From Paenibacillus sp. Soil750 (lineage in GTDB: Bacteria > Bacillota > Bacilli > Paenibacillales > NBRC-103111): 64,000 nt of DNA. The DNA lies in assembly GCF_001428045.1 (NCBI RefSeq), contig NZ_LMSD01000042.1:211891-275890 (forward strand), in the 5' to 3' direction. The translations under genes and the position numbers were made by a program. This document shows, piece after piece, positions 1-9,200 of this stretch (the stretch's first letter is position 1; every line of letters begins with the position of its first letter). A model generated the notes under the pieces. The model searched no databases. It saw only the letters and a program-made list of their open reading frames with translations, and was not told where the DNA came from.

Positions 1-861
1 GCGGCGAATTATCATATGCTTCAAGCTTTTCGCAACCGCCATGCCAAGCTCATCTACTTGAGCAAACCGCTGGCCAATAAATGGGCGATGCATCAAACCC
101 TTTCTCAAAGCAATGCCATTCGCCCTTATCTGCCATCAACCGTTCGCTATAGTACCATTCATGAGTTGATTAGGTTTCTAAAGAAACATAAGCTCATCTA
201 CGTAAAACCGAAAAATGGCACTGGAGGTAGAGGAATTCTTCGAATTGAACAGATTTCCACTGATCTCTATTTGTTACAAGGCAGAAACCAATACCGATCG
301 ATCATTGCTCCCTTCAGAGCGAATGAGAAACAGCTGGCCATCAAGTTGCATACGCTGAATCTGAGCCCCGACTATGTCGTTCAGCAAGGGATCCATCTAA
401 CACTGAATGATGGTCGAGTTCATGACTATCGGTTGTTGATTCAGAAAAATGGTCAAGGCGAATGGGAAGTGACGGGGTGCGCAGGAAGAATCGGCCCTCA
501 TCGCAGTATTACTTCTAATCTTCACGGTGGCGGCACGGCTGTAACGCAAGATCGCTTATTAGGATACCGCTTCTCATCTCAAGAGAAAATTGTAGGTATC
601 AAAGACGAGATGAACGATTTCGCCTATAAGCTGGCTGACTATTTGGAGGTCAAATTCGGAAAGCTGTGTGAATTGGGGATGGATATCGCGGTAGATCCCA
701 AAGGCAATGTCTGGCTCCTCGAAGTAAATCCCAAGCCATCACGGGAAGTATTTCGCAGGATTGGACAGCACGCCACCTACCAGAAGGCCGTAATAAGGCC
801 ACTAGAATATGCGCTTTGGATGCTACGGCAGAAAAAAGGCACGGATGACAGAACTGATTAA
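1..861 (+). CDS. YheC/YheD family ATP-grasp protein, probably 5'-truncated by the window edge
   Basis: The reading frame is open from the first base; the first internal ATG is at 16. From there 281 residues match the YheC/YheD family (endospore coat-associated ATP-grasp proteins): a KW-type entry segment, then a loop with VKPKNGTGGRGI near residue 65 that fits an ATP-grasp nucleotide loop, and an acidic metal-binding end with DIAVDPKGNVWLLEVNPKP near residue 235. ATP-grasp enzymes ligate a carboxylate to an amine or thiol; the substrate of this family is unknown, but members occur in multiple copies in spore formers. The family has both short and long members, so the true start may be ATG 16 or upstream of the window. 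A stem-loop terminator follows at once. Family assignment is firm, function is not. Confidence 0.8.
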   Translation, partial: AANYHMLQAFRNRHAKLIYLSKPLANKWAMHQTLSQSNAIRPYLPSTVRYSTIHELIRFLKKHKLIYVKPKNGTGGRGILRIEQISTDLYLLQGRNQYRSIIAPFRANEKQLAIKLHTLNLSPDYVVQQGIHLTLNDGRVHDYRLLIQKNGQGEWEVTGCAGRIGPHRSITSNLHGGGTAVTQDRLLGYRFSSQEKIVGIKDEMNDFAYKLADYLEVKFGKLCELGMDIAVDPKGNVWLLEVNPKPSREVFRRIGQHATYQKAVIRPLEYALWMLRQKKGTDDRTD

Positions 862-870
862 TCGTTCACG

Positions 871-913
871 AAAAAACAAGCGAATCACCTTGCTGGGTGA
901 ACGCTTGTTTTTT
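871..913. terminator. Bidirectional stem-loop terminator between the YheC/D gene and czrA
   Basis: A-run, CAAGCG, then TCACC/GGTGA and CGCTTG arms, followed by a T-run. It lies between two genes that converge, so it can serve both. Confidence 0.8.
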
Positions 914-927
914 GGGTTTACTTCGAT

Positions 928-1305
928 TTATTCGTGCCCTAGATGCCCCATCGTTTGTACAAAAATTTGCTCAATGTGCTCGTCATCCAGCGAGTAATAA
1001 ACGGTCTTGCCTTCTTTTCGTCTTTTGACAATATGAAGATCCCGCAAATACCTAAGCTGATGGGATACTGCAGACTGCTCCATCCCAATTCGCATGCCCA
1101 GATCGTGCACACAAAGCTCCTTATTCAGTAGAAAGTAGATGATTTTGACGCGTGTAGGATCTCCTAGGGCTTTGAAAATCTCTGCAATACCAGTCGCTTG
1201 CTCATCGGTCAGCTCACTCTCTCGTTCTGCTTGCGTTATAGCCGTATGCTCACAGCTGCAATCATCCTCGGTTACTTTCCTCGCTTCCAGTACTCCCTTA
1301 TCCAT
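928..1305 (-). CDS. czrA: ArsR/SmtB family metal-sensing repressor, CzrA-like
   Basis: A 125-residue winged-helix repressor. The recognition helix region reads MEQSAVSHQLRYLRD. The C-terminal helix keeps the full alpha-5 zinc/cobalt site of CzrA/SmtB: an Asp and His two residues apart (DEH), then His 13 and His 16 residues after the Asp, the same spacing as D84, H86, H97 and H100 of staphylococcal CzrA. In this family metal binding releases DNA. An N-terminal CSC pair is also present, so an extra CadC-like site cannot be excluded, although the CadC ELCVC motif is ELCVH here. The start at 1305 is chosen because AGGAGG sits 7 bases before it; the longer frame would put this ribosome site inside the coding region. 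It is the second gene of a unit with the CDF exporter, 29 bases downstream of it. Confidence 0.88.
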   Translation of the reverse strand: MDKGVLEARKVTEDDCSCEHTAITQAERESELTDEQATGIAEIFKALGDPTRVKIIYFLLNKELCVHDLGMRIGMEQSAVSHQLRYLRDLHIVKRRKEGKTVYYSLDDEHIEQIFVQTMGHLGHE

Positions 1306-1334
1306 AGGAAATCCTCCTGTCTTCGTCACGTATT

Positions 1335-2387
1335 TTATACCGGAAGCGCTTGATGGTTGATCGTTGACTTCTCAATTTGTATGGTCGCGTGTGTAATGCC
1401 AAACCGCTTCTCAATCACGCTAATTCCTTGCTGCAGAATAGTTTGGCTATCCTGATCATCCTTAATCAGCAAATGACAACTCATGGCTTCAATGCCCGAA
1501 GTAATCGTCCACACATGCAAGTCATGTACATCAATGACACCTTCGATTCCTTCTAGGACTTGTTTAACAGAGACCATAGAAATAGAACTTGGTGTTCCTT
1601 CCATCAAGATATGAAGGGTTGATTTCAGGACGCCCCAGGCGCCTCTTAAAATAAGTAGAGACACAATGATGCTAATAATTGGATCTGCCATGTACCAGCC
1701 AAACAGCAGCATCACAGCACCGGCAATAATTGCGCCAACAGAACCTAACGCATCACCTAAGATATGCAGATAAGCACTGCGTAAATTCAGATTACCATGT
1801 ACATCGCCCTTACGCATGAGCGACCAAGCGCTTAATAAATTGGCGATTAGTCCTATGCACGCGATGATCATCATGGACCCGCTAGCAACGGCAGTAGGAT
1901 GGAGGAATCGTTCAATCGCTTCCCATATAATGAGTCCAGCAATGACGAATAGGGTCACCGCATTAAATAGTGCTGCTAATATTTCAATACGATGAAATCC
2001 AAAGGATAAACGAGCTGAGCTAGGCTTCGCTGTAAACCATAGCGCTAGAAGGCTCAATGCTAGCGCACCTGCATCGCTTAGCATGTGACCAGAATCCGAT
2101 AGCAGTGCCAAACTGTTCGTCCAGAGTCCACCAACCAATTCAAGCACCATGATACCCGCTGTTATTCCTAGCGCGATCAGCAGCCCTTGCTTATTGCCTG
2201 AATGCCCATGATGATGGCCATGGTGATGTCCGTGCCCATGATGGTGATGCCCGTGGTCATGATGATGATCATGGTGTTGACCGTGATACTCAGCTTCATG
2301 GTGAGCGACGCCCTCATGGTCATGATGCTTAGCTTCTCCGTGGTCATGTCCACATGCGTGTTCCTTTTTCGAATCATGTTGATGCAT
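1335..2387 (-). CDS. czcD: Cation diffusion facilitator family metal exporter, His-rich (CzcD/ZitB type)
   Basis: A 350-residue CDF transporter that exchanges cytoplasmic Zn2+/Co2+/Cd2+ for protons across the membrane. The first 65 or so residues are extremely rich in His (runs of HDHHH, HGHHH), which is typical of metal-buffering N-termini. Six membrane helices follow. The transport-site motifs are visible as HMLSD in TM2 and HILGD in TM5, and a cytoplasmic ferredoxin-like domain ends the protein (VHDLHVWTITSG). The start at 2387 is preceded by GGGGAGGG at 6 bases; a longer frame starting at 2411 would bury that site. The gene is transcribed first, followed by the czrA repressor, and a large palindrome lies upstream at 2431-2462. 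Zinc/cobalt specificity is inferred from the neighbouring CzrA. Confidence 0.93.
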   Translation of the reverse strand: MHQHDSKKEHACGHDHGEAKHHDHEGVAHHEAEYHGQHHDHHHDHGHHHHGHGHHHGHHHGHSGNKQGLLIALGITAGIMVLELVGGLWTNSLALLSDSGHMLSDAGALALSLLALWFTAKPSSARLSFGFHRIEILAALFNAVTLFVIAGLIIWEAIERFLHPTAVASGSMMIIACIGLIANLLSAWSLMRKGDVHGNLNLRSAYLHILGDALGSVGAIIAGAVMLLFGWYMADPIISIIVSLLILRGAWGVLKSTLHILMEGTPSSISMVSVKQVLEGIEGVIDVHDLHVWTITSGIEAMSCHLLIKDDQDSQTILQQGISVIEKRFGITHATIQIEKSTINHQALPV

Positions 2388-2430
2388 GGCATTCCCTCCC
2401 CAGTTGCACACTACATACTTATAACTACAA

Positions 2431-2462
2431 ATTAATATATGAATGATTACTCATATGTTAAT
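2431..2462. promoter_or_regulatory. Candidate CzrA operator, 32-bp near-palindrome
   Basis: The 32 bases read almost identically on both strands (26 of 32 positions symmetric). The core is ATATGA, 8 bases, TCATAT, with outer ATTAA/TTAAT arms. It lies 44 bases upstream of the czcD start, where an ArsR-family repressor of this operon would be expected to bind. The role is inferred from position and symmetry. Confidence 0.65.
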
Positions 2463-2566
2463 AATAAATAAGCATGCTTGCCAGTGTCAATAGGCTTCTC
2501 CAAAAATGAGAAAAACTTGTATCGATGTCCTTCGAGGATGAGCGAAAACTTATACTCTCTCATGTG

Positions 2567-2619
2567 GAAAAAGACCGATTCGTCACACCACGCATGGTGA
2601 GGATGAATCGGTCTTTTTC
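2567..2619. terminator. Strong stem-loop terminator downstream of the gerPF-like gene
   Basis: Perfect 15-bp arms (GAAAAAGACCGATTC and its complement) with a smaller CACCA/TGGTG stem within the loop. The A-run/T-run edges make it usable in both directions; it lies just after the gerPF-like stop codon on the minus strand. Confidence 0.8.
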
Positions 2620-2637
2620 ATGAGCAACTAGAACCAC

Positions 2638-2862
2638 TTAGGTCCCTGTTGCTGTCTTATTCGCCCCTGCATCAATCACATCAGGGTCTAAGGTAATTGT
2701 CGCACTGAATACAGTCGTAGAAATCGAGAAGTCCCCCGTGATTCCTCCACCAGCACCTGTGTATGATTTGGAGGCACTCGTCGGGGCAATGATACACGTA
2801 TCTCCGTTAATCAGGTTTCCTTCATTCCTTATAATATTGAATATCCCTACAAAAGAAGGCAT
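2638..2862 (-). CDS. GerPA/GerPF family spore germination protein
   Basis: A 74-residue protein of the small GerP family (GerPA, GerPF and relatives), which in Bacillus affects permeability of the spore coat to germinants. Family features are the MPSFVG start, GDTCIIAPTSASKSYTGAG in the middle with the AGAG-type turn and TGD, and the ending FSATITLDPDVID. Length agrees with the 70-76 residues of known members. The ATG at 2862 is preferred over an in-frame GTG at 2874 because AAGGTG lies 9 bases upstream. It stands alone, not in a gerPABCDEF operon, 76 bases downstream of the HAD gene in the same orientation, and may be read through from it or have its own sporulation promoter; no promoter was recognised. 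Confidence 0.82.
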   Translation of the reverse strand: MPSFVGIFNIIRNEGNLINGDTCIIAPTSASKSYTGAGGGITGDFSISTTVFSATITLDPDVIDAGANKTATGT

Positions 2863-2938
2863 TCTGATCAGCACCTTTATCTCTCAATGTGCTACAGTGT
2901 ATGCCCAAGGCTCCCTCTTTGCGACAGACCTGCGAGAA

Positions 2939-3610
2939 TTAGGAAATATAGTCAAGCAGCTCAGCAAATCGTCCAATTCGGATATGGGCACCCTCTAGTT
3001 CACCAGCTTCTCGAAAGCCAGCATAGTCACATGCCACAACAGTTAGGTTATTGCGAAGTCCCGCTTCTACGTCTGACGAACGATCTCCAACCATCCAAGC
3101 GGACTGAATACCGTGTTTTTCGAGCAAAATTTGGACTAAATCTACTTTGGATCGCGTTTGGTACTCTCCTGCACTAAATAAGCCTTCGAACAGATGCGCT
3201 AACCCCATCTCCGCGATAACTTGTTTGACGTAATCTTCTAACCCATTGCTAGCTACAAATAAACGAACACCTTTGGCATGCAAGGTCTGTAAGGTTTCAG
3301 CTACACCCTCATATAATACCCCGCGGCCCTCCTGAAGTCCCTCCACCTGGTATTTGATCAATAGCTTATCGGCCTCCTGATGTACGGCAACAGGCGACTC
3401 TGGCATGACACGGATCCATATTTGTTCAAGGAGCATGCCTAACGCCCCGAGAATTCGTTCTTCAGGCGGTGTCTCCCCTTCATATATTCCTTGGGCTCGT
3501 AGCTCGTCGAAGGTCGCATGGTAAGCTGGTAATAGTAAGGTTTCCGTCTGAAATAACGTCCCATCCAAATCAAAAAGCATCGCTTCAGGCAGTTGTCCCC
3601 GAGTAGTCAT
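2939..3610 (-). CDS. HAD-superfamily hydrolase, phosphoglycolate-phosphatase-like
   Basis: A 223-residue HAD phosphatase of subfamily IA (capped). Motif I is LFDLDGTLF near residue 13 (nucleophile and acid/base Asp), motif II is VASNG, a conserved Lys follows in RSKVDL, and motif IV is MVGDRSSDV, which coordinates Mg2+. A helical cap lies between motif I and II. The family hydrolyses small phosphorylated metabolites such as phosphoglycolate, pyrophosphate or sugar phosphates; the substrate cannot be told from sequence. The gene is divergent from nagB across 256 bases, so a link with amino-sugar metabolism is possible but unsupported. A good domain match; the specific name is left open. Confidence 0.85.
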   Translation of the reverse strand: MTTRGQLPEAMLFDLDGTLFQTETLLLPAYHATFDELRAQGIYEGETPPEERILGALGMLLEQIWIRVMPESPVAVHQEADKLLIKYQVEGLQEGRGVLYEGVAETLQTLHAKGVRLFVASNGLEDYVKQVIAEMGLAHLFEGLFSAGEYQTRSKVDLVQILLEKHGIQSAWMVGDRSSDVEAGLRNNLTVVACDYAGFREAGELEGAHIRIGRFAELLDYIS

Positions 3611-3872
3611 GTTCTTACTCCTTTATATGTATAAAATAGTTGTAATGATCTATGTTAAGAATGGCAAACATACCCATGTAAGTCAATGTACAATCATGGA
3701 AAATGGTTATTGCCGATCTCAAAAATATCAGTTATGATTGAAATGAGAATAATTTGATCCATAAATGAAATTTTCACGCAAAATAAAATAAACTCTTACT
3801 AAATAGTAATTGAACTTACTTATCTCTCTAACCACTTACATCTTACATCCATGAAAGCGAGGACTAATGAAT

Positions 3873-4601
3873 ATGAATCTTCATATTTTCCAGAATCAAC
3901 AAGAACTTAACGAAGCAGGTGCAGGTATTATTACCTCTCTGGTTCAAATGCAGCCCAAAGCTGTTCTCGGCTTAGCCACAGGTGGCACACCGGTTGGTAT
4001 ATACCAAGAGCTCGTGAAAGCCTACGAGAAGGGCCGTGTTAGTTTTAAACAAGTGACAACTTTTAATCTAGATGAGTACGTTGGCTTACCTGAGGACCAT
4101 TCTGAAAGCTATCATGCTTATATGCAACAGCATTTATTTGCACATATTGATCTTCCTGCGGAAGCCGCTCATATCCCGAATGGGAATGCACCTGACTTGG
4201 AAGCAGAGTGTGAGCGATTCAATCAACTTTTGGATGATGCGAAGCAAATTGATCTACAAATTCTAGGCCTTGGCCATAATGGTCATATCGGCTTTAATGA
4301 GCCTGACGATTCCTTGATTAGTGGTACACACCGTGTTGAATTAAAAGAAGAAACACGTGAAGCCAATGCACGATACTTCGATTCCATTAATGACGTGCCT
4401 ACACACGCCTTGACGATGGGCGTTGGTACCATTCTGAAAGCCAAAACGATTCTATTAATCGTACGCGGCGCGGATAAAGCCGAAATCGTACATCGTGCTC
4501 TAACGGGACCGATTACAACTGAAGTACCTGCCACACTGCTCCAGACTCATCCTCATCTAGTTGTTCTGCTTGATGCTGAGGCAGGGAGGCTGTTCGAATG
4601 A
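3873..4601 (+). CDS. nagB: Glucosamine-6-phosphate deaminase
   Basis: Converts glucosamine 6-phosphate to fructose 6-phosphate and ammonia, the last step of amino-sugar entry into glycolysis. The 242-residue protein has the family length, the ATGGTP phosphate loop near residue 36, FNLDEYVGL with the catalytic Asp at 67, and GLGHNGHIGFNEP at 132-144 with the His/Glu pair. ATG 3873 is chosen because GAGGA ends 9 bases before it; ATG 3867, two codons earlier, is only 3 bases from it. The stop overlaps the nagA start by 4 bases (ATGA), so the two are translationally coupled. No GntR-type nagR/yvoA gene is adjacent and I found no clear operator upstream. Confidence 0.95.
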   Translation: MNLHIFQNQQELNEAGAGIITSLVQMQPKAVLGLATGGTPVGIYQELVKAYEKGRVSFKQVTTFNLDEYVGLPEDHSESYHAYMQQHLFAHIDLPAEAAHIPNGNAPDLEAECERFNQLLDDAKQIDLQILGLGHNGHIGFNEPDDSLISGTHRVELKEETREANARYFDSINDVPTHALTMGVGTILKAKTILLIVRGADKAEIVHRALTGPITTEVPATLLQTHPHLVVLLDAEAGRLFE

Positions 4602-5770
4602 GCGAGCTACTCATCTCAGGTGCCAAGGTCGTCACGGAACAAGGCATCATTGAAAATGGATTAGTTCATGTAATAGATGGTAAATTGGCCTACGTGGGTG
4701 AACAATCTGGTTGGCAGAACACAGCTAGTCCAAGTGTGGTTCGCATCGAAGCAGACGGTAAATGGTTACTGCCTGGCTTCATTGACGTTCATGTGCACGG
4801 CGGTTACGGCGCAGATTTCATGGATGCGAATTCGGAAACTTTGAATACGATCACCAAATATCATACTTCCCACGGCACAACTGGCATGCTGGCTACGACG
4901 ATGACAGCAACGCGTGAAGCCATTGATCGTGTGCTCGTGGAAGTGCACAGCTATATGGAGCAGGGCATGCCTTATGCTCAGCTGCTTGGCTTGCACTTGG
5001 AAGGTCCTTTCATTTCGCCGAAGTGGGCCGGCGCCCAAGATCCGAAGCTCATGGTTACGCCGCAGCTTGATTGGTTGAAAGATTGGCATGAGCGGTTCCC
5101 GCAGCTCATGAAGCAGTTGACGTTGGCCCCCGAGCGCGAGGGAGGCCATGAAATGATCGCGTGGCTGCGCGATCATGGCATCGTTGCCGCATGCGGCCAC
5201 ACGGACGCCTCTTACGCCGACATCCAGTCGGCGGTGGCTGTGGGGCTCTCGCATGCGGTGCACACCTTCAACGCGATGAAGCCGCTGCATCATCGCGAAC
5301 CAGGTACCGTCGGTGCCGTGCTCACCGACGCACGCATCAGCGGCGAGGTGATCGCCGATGGGATCCATGTGCATCCAGCAGCGATTAAGCTGCTGACGAT
5401 GGTGAAGCAGCCGCATGGCTTGCTGCTGATCACGGACGCCATGTCCGCCGCCGGGCTCGGCGACGGGCAGTACGACCTCGGCGGCCAAGCCGTGACCGTG
5501 CAGGCGGGCGTTGCCCGGCTGACGGAGGGTGGCGCGCTCGCCGGCAGTACGCTGACGATGATCGATGCGCTCCGGTTTATGGTGCGCGAGGTCGGTGTCA
5601 GCGTCGCAGACGCGAGCCGCTATGCGAGCGGTAATCCGGCGAGGCTGCTCGGCCTCGAAGCGACGCACGGCTCGATTGCCGAAGGCAAGCACGCCGACTT
5701 GTTGCTGATCAGCTCGGAGCTTGAGCTCGAGCAGGTTTGGGTGCACGGCCTAGCGATGAAAGAAGCTTAA
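4598..5770 (+). CDS. nagA: N-acetylglucosamine-6-phosphate deacetylase
   Basis: Removes acetate from GlcNAc 6-phosphate to feed NagB; cytoplasmic amidohydrolase-superfamily TIM barrel. The 390-residue length is normal. Metal-ligand motif HVHGG lies at 65-69, HLEGPF (with the metal Glu) near 130, GHTDA and the His-rich HTFNAMKPLHHREPG later, and the catalytic Asp in LLLITDAMSAAG near 280. It overlaps nagB by 4 bases. Composition is odd: the first third resembles its neighbours, but from about 5000 to the stop it becomes strongly G+C rich, with third positions mostly G or C. This may reflect recombination with a G+C-rich donor or local codon drift. Confidence 0.95.
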   Translation: MSELLISGAKVVTEQGIIENGLVHVIDGKLAYVGEQSGWQNTASPSVVRIEADGKWLLPGFIDVHVHGGYGADFMDANSETLNTITKYHTSHGTTGMLATTMTATREAIDRVLVEVHSYMEQGMPYAQLLGLHLEGPFISPKWAGAQDPKLMVTPQLDWLKDWHERFPQLMKQLTLAPEREGGHEMIAWLRDHGIVAACGHTDASYADIQSAVAVGLSHAVHTFNAMKPLHHREPGTVGAVLTDARISGEVIADGIHVHPAAIKLLTMVKQPHGLLLITDAMSAAGLGDGQYDLGGQAVTVQAGVARLTEGGALAGSTLTMIDALRFMVREVGVSVADASRYASGNPARLLGLEATHGSIAEGKHADLLLISSELELEQVWVHGLAMKEA

Positions 5771-6014
5771 TTGTGGCTGTCTACTTCGTTTGGGACTCCT
5801 TACACCTACGAGAACCCGATTAGTCCGAAATTGCCGAATTAATCTCATTAGCCACATCATCAATCATATTTGTCCTTTCCTATACGTAATCCTCGTTTAG
5901 TTCGGAGAAATCGGACTAACGCAGTAGAGGGCCGCCTCAAAGTAGCGATAACTACTTTGAGGCGGCCCTCTTTCTATGGAATGCGGTACAGTGCGGTAAA
6001 TGTACAGCCACTCC
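5771..6014. other. Gene-free stretch downstream of nagA with nested inverted repeats
   Basis: No supported gene. It contains a 9-bp outer inverted repeat (TTAGTCCGA at 5820-5828 and TCGGACTAA at 5911-5919) and, right after it, the very long terminator stem at 5926-5971. Confidence 0.6.
5926..5971 (+). terminator. nagBA terminator with a perfect 20-bp stem
   Basis: AGAGGGCCGCCTCAAAGTAG pairs perfectly with its complement across a 6-base loop and is followed by TTTCT. The stem is longer and more G+C rich than the other terminators in the window. Confidence 0.85.
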
Positions 6015-6101
6015 CTAATAAATTTTCTTCTCCACCCGATCCACCTTCAGTATCTCGACTGCCTCCCTAAACCGCAAAGAATGCACAATCTCTCGCTCCC
6101 G
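6015..6101 (-). pseudogene. Remnant of a second cotJC gene, last 28 codons and stop
   Basis: On the minus strand these 87 bases encode REREIVHSLRFREAVEIL followed by KVDRVEKKIY and a stop, against the same tail with A for V and F for Y at the end of intact CotJC (10503-10589). By eye 75 of 87 bases agree; nearly all differences are synonymous. Upstream of the RERE segment similarity stops abruptly, so the rest of the gene is missing. The two copies lie in direct orientation and flank the SLH gene. The mostly silent divergence suggests the fragment descends from a once-functional cotJC rather than a fresh duplication. Confidence 0.85.
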
Positions 6102-6214
6102 CGAAGGCGTATCGGCGAGTTAGGAAGCATCACCAAAGTAATCCTAATCCAAAAAAGGAATTTTCAGTATGATCAGCGAAGTAATACGAATCTTACAATA
6201 TTGGAGGACTTTGC

Positions 6215-9200
6215 GTGATACGATCAAGAAATCACAGAACAAGCTTTATCGTGCTGCTCACTTTAACACTTTTCATTGGCCTATTGGGTGCAAACCTTTC
6301 ACCTGTTCAGGCTGACGGAATCATCCCGCATGTTTCGCCACAGAGGCTGATCGATGGGGGGGACAGCTATAAGAACGCATCAGTAAACAGTTTGAACACA
6401 GCTGCTGCAATCTCTACGATGAAGTCGCTGTCCTTTTCACAAGGCGTCTCAGATTGGCTGGCAGATTGGAATGCAGGCTATATTTACGCTGTATCAAGCA
6501 GTACAAACAAGCTTTATTTCATTCGAACTTCGGACATGACGATTCAAAAAGAGTTGATTGTCGGGTCTAAACCTATGAGTATAGCACGTAACGGAAATAC
6601 ACTGTTCATTTCATTAGCTGGGGCAACGCTTATTCAACCTTTCGATCTTTCCACGCAATCCTTACTGCCGTCTATCGCCATAAATGTGCAACCCCTTTAC
6701 ATTGCAGCAACATCCGACTATTTATTTTACACTTCCGATTGGCAGAACTATTCGTATAATCGCAGCAGCGGAACGATTACTAAAATTAGCTCTTATAAAG
6801 AAGATGATGCCGTTTTTGCCGCTGATGAAGCAACTCATACCATTTACATCGGTGAAACAAGTTCATCAGGCTCAAACCTTAATGCTTATAACTATTTAAC
6901 TAACACGTTAATTAGCTCAAGTAACTACGACGGCGGATACGGCTTTGGCTTTCCTAATCCAAAAATTTTCTTCGATGGAACCAACGTATTTTTTGGCGGT
7001 TCTAAAATGAATGCAGCCGATCTTACAGAAATCAACGGCGCCTATAAGCGATACGGTGATTATAGTTATTTGAATTCTAAAATTCTGGATGTGACAGGAA
7101 GCTACGTACTTACAAGTCAGGCAGTTTTCAATAAAGACACTGGTGTAAAACTTGCCGATCTGCCTTATGAAATCACGTATGGTCTACTGGGCGATAACGG
7201 AACCGTGTATGTGTACGATAGCACCTATAGTCACTCGTCTATTGAAGCATTTACACTGGATCTTACTCACCCTTATACTATGCAAACGAACTCTCATACC
7301 AACTTTATTAGTACAAGCGACTCTATTAGCGCGTGGACCACAGACGACTCTACGCCATATATTTATGCCGTTTCCAAAGCAACTAATGAATGTCTAGTCA
7401 TTCGCAAAAGCGACATGACTGTTATCAAAAAACAGGTCATAGGAGCTAATCCTACCGACATCAAGCTGCAAAATGGCAAACTGTACATTGCACTCCGAGG
7501 AGAAACTCATATTGCTGTGGTTGATGCCTCCTCACTAGTTGGAAGTACACCGGCAATTATTCGGTACTCACTTGGATCCAATCCGGATAATGTGTATCCA
7601 GCAGATCATTTACTTTATTATTGGGGACAATACTTTGTAAGCAATATGCGCGTATATGATTCGAATTATGGAACAGATCGGACATTGGCCGATAAATCGC
7701 TCCCCATGAATTTTAAATTTAACGGAGCCTTTTATGACACAGTCACCGGTGCCATGTACGGTGCAGGCAGTGTAACTTATAGTTCTCCGTATAGCATCTT
7801 TCAAATTGATCCCGCTACGCTAACTGGTAAAGCAGTCTTTAATCTGGATAACTCTACAAATGGGGGACGTTTGTTTAAGGATGGCGATCAAATCTACTAT
7901 GGTAACAAGCGCTATAGTGTTACTGGCGTCGTGTATGGAACTTATCCAGATCAGGTCTTCTATGCCAAAGATTCGCTTGTGTTCGGTACAAACGTAATCT
8001 ATGATCGCGATACATTCCTGAGTATTAAAGATTTGCCTTTTTCCGTTACCAACGCCTACGTTACTCAGAACGGAGAAATGTATGTATCCAGTGATAAAAG
8101 CATTTATCACTTTGCAAACTTAACCGATATCGATACGTACGTTCAAACACATTTATTAGCACAAAAACCTGTTCTTTGGGACACTAATACCGACGAAAAG
8201 CAGATTGGCGGCCATATCTACTTCAAGCCAGCTCAAGATAGCGGAGTTGTCTCAAATTATGCGATTGTCTTTCTGAATGACAAACAACAAATAAGCGGAT
8301 ATATATATCCTCAAGATAAGAAGACGCTTTCCGACGGAACTTTAGATTTTATTTTAAATACCACCAATGTGCCCAATGACGCTGTCTCCCTAGGGGTTTT
8401 CTCTTTAATAAAAAGGGACAACTATACAACTTCTCAACTCAATACTCCGGTTGTATTCCCGTTATGGGATTCACCAACATATTTGCCTGTGCAAGTCACT
8501 TTAACAGCGACAAAAGATTTGCCGGGCGAATTCAAAGGAACTCTGCAATGGCAGCCTGCCAAAAAGGAGACAACAGGTACGATATACCGTGTTTACTATA
8601 TCAATGATGAAAGCCTATTTGGAACACCACTGGCGGAGCTTGCCACAGGACAATCCAATTACACGGTTCCATTAGACTTAAATCAGGTGCCTGCATCTGC
8701 GCGCGGCTTAGCTATCGTCGTTGAATTGCCAGACGGCAGACAGCCTTATTTTGTGAATACAAAGATTTTTCCTAGAAACAAGACCCCTAAGTTGCTAAGC
8801 AGCTCCATTACAATCATCAAAAACTTAAAAGTGGCGGATACGGTCACAGTAAACAACTTACTCACAGGTGATCACATTCGTGTTTACAATGCTAACGGCT
8901 ATCTGCTTGGAGAAGGAACTGCAGGGGCGGGACTTTATACAGCTACAGTCTACATTACCGACGTCGGTTCCACAGGTAGTACAATCTTCATTACGAACCA
9001 GAGCTCTGGTAAAGCAGAGAGTGATCCCGTCTCAGTTCAAGTACCGCCAGCAACGGGTGGAGCTAATGGCGGCGGCGGTGGTGGCGGCGGCGGTGGCGGC
9101 GGCGGCGGATTCAAACCAACTCCAGCTGTGGACAAAGATGGAAAAATGGCACTTGATCTGACCCCCGATCGGGTGGATTTCCTTGTTGATCTAAAATCCG

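Noticed and set aside
2177..2435. Small Met/His-rich frames overlapping the start of czcD
   Set aside because: They are other-frame readings of the histidine codon repeats of the exporter.
3620..3866. CcpA or NagR operator in the gap before nagB
   Set aside because: No sequence near enough to either consensus could be found by eye.
4766..5746. Open frame of 326 codons antisense to nagA
   Set aside because: It mirrors the G+C-rich codons of nagA, lacks a ribosome site and has a His/Arg-rich composition with no known domain.
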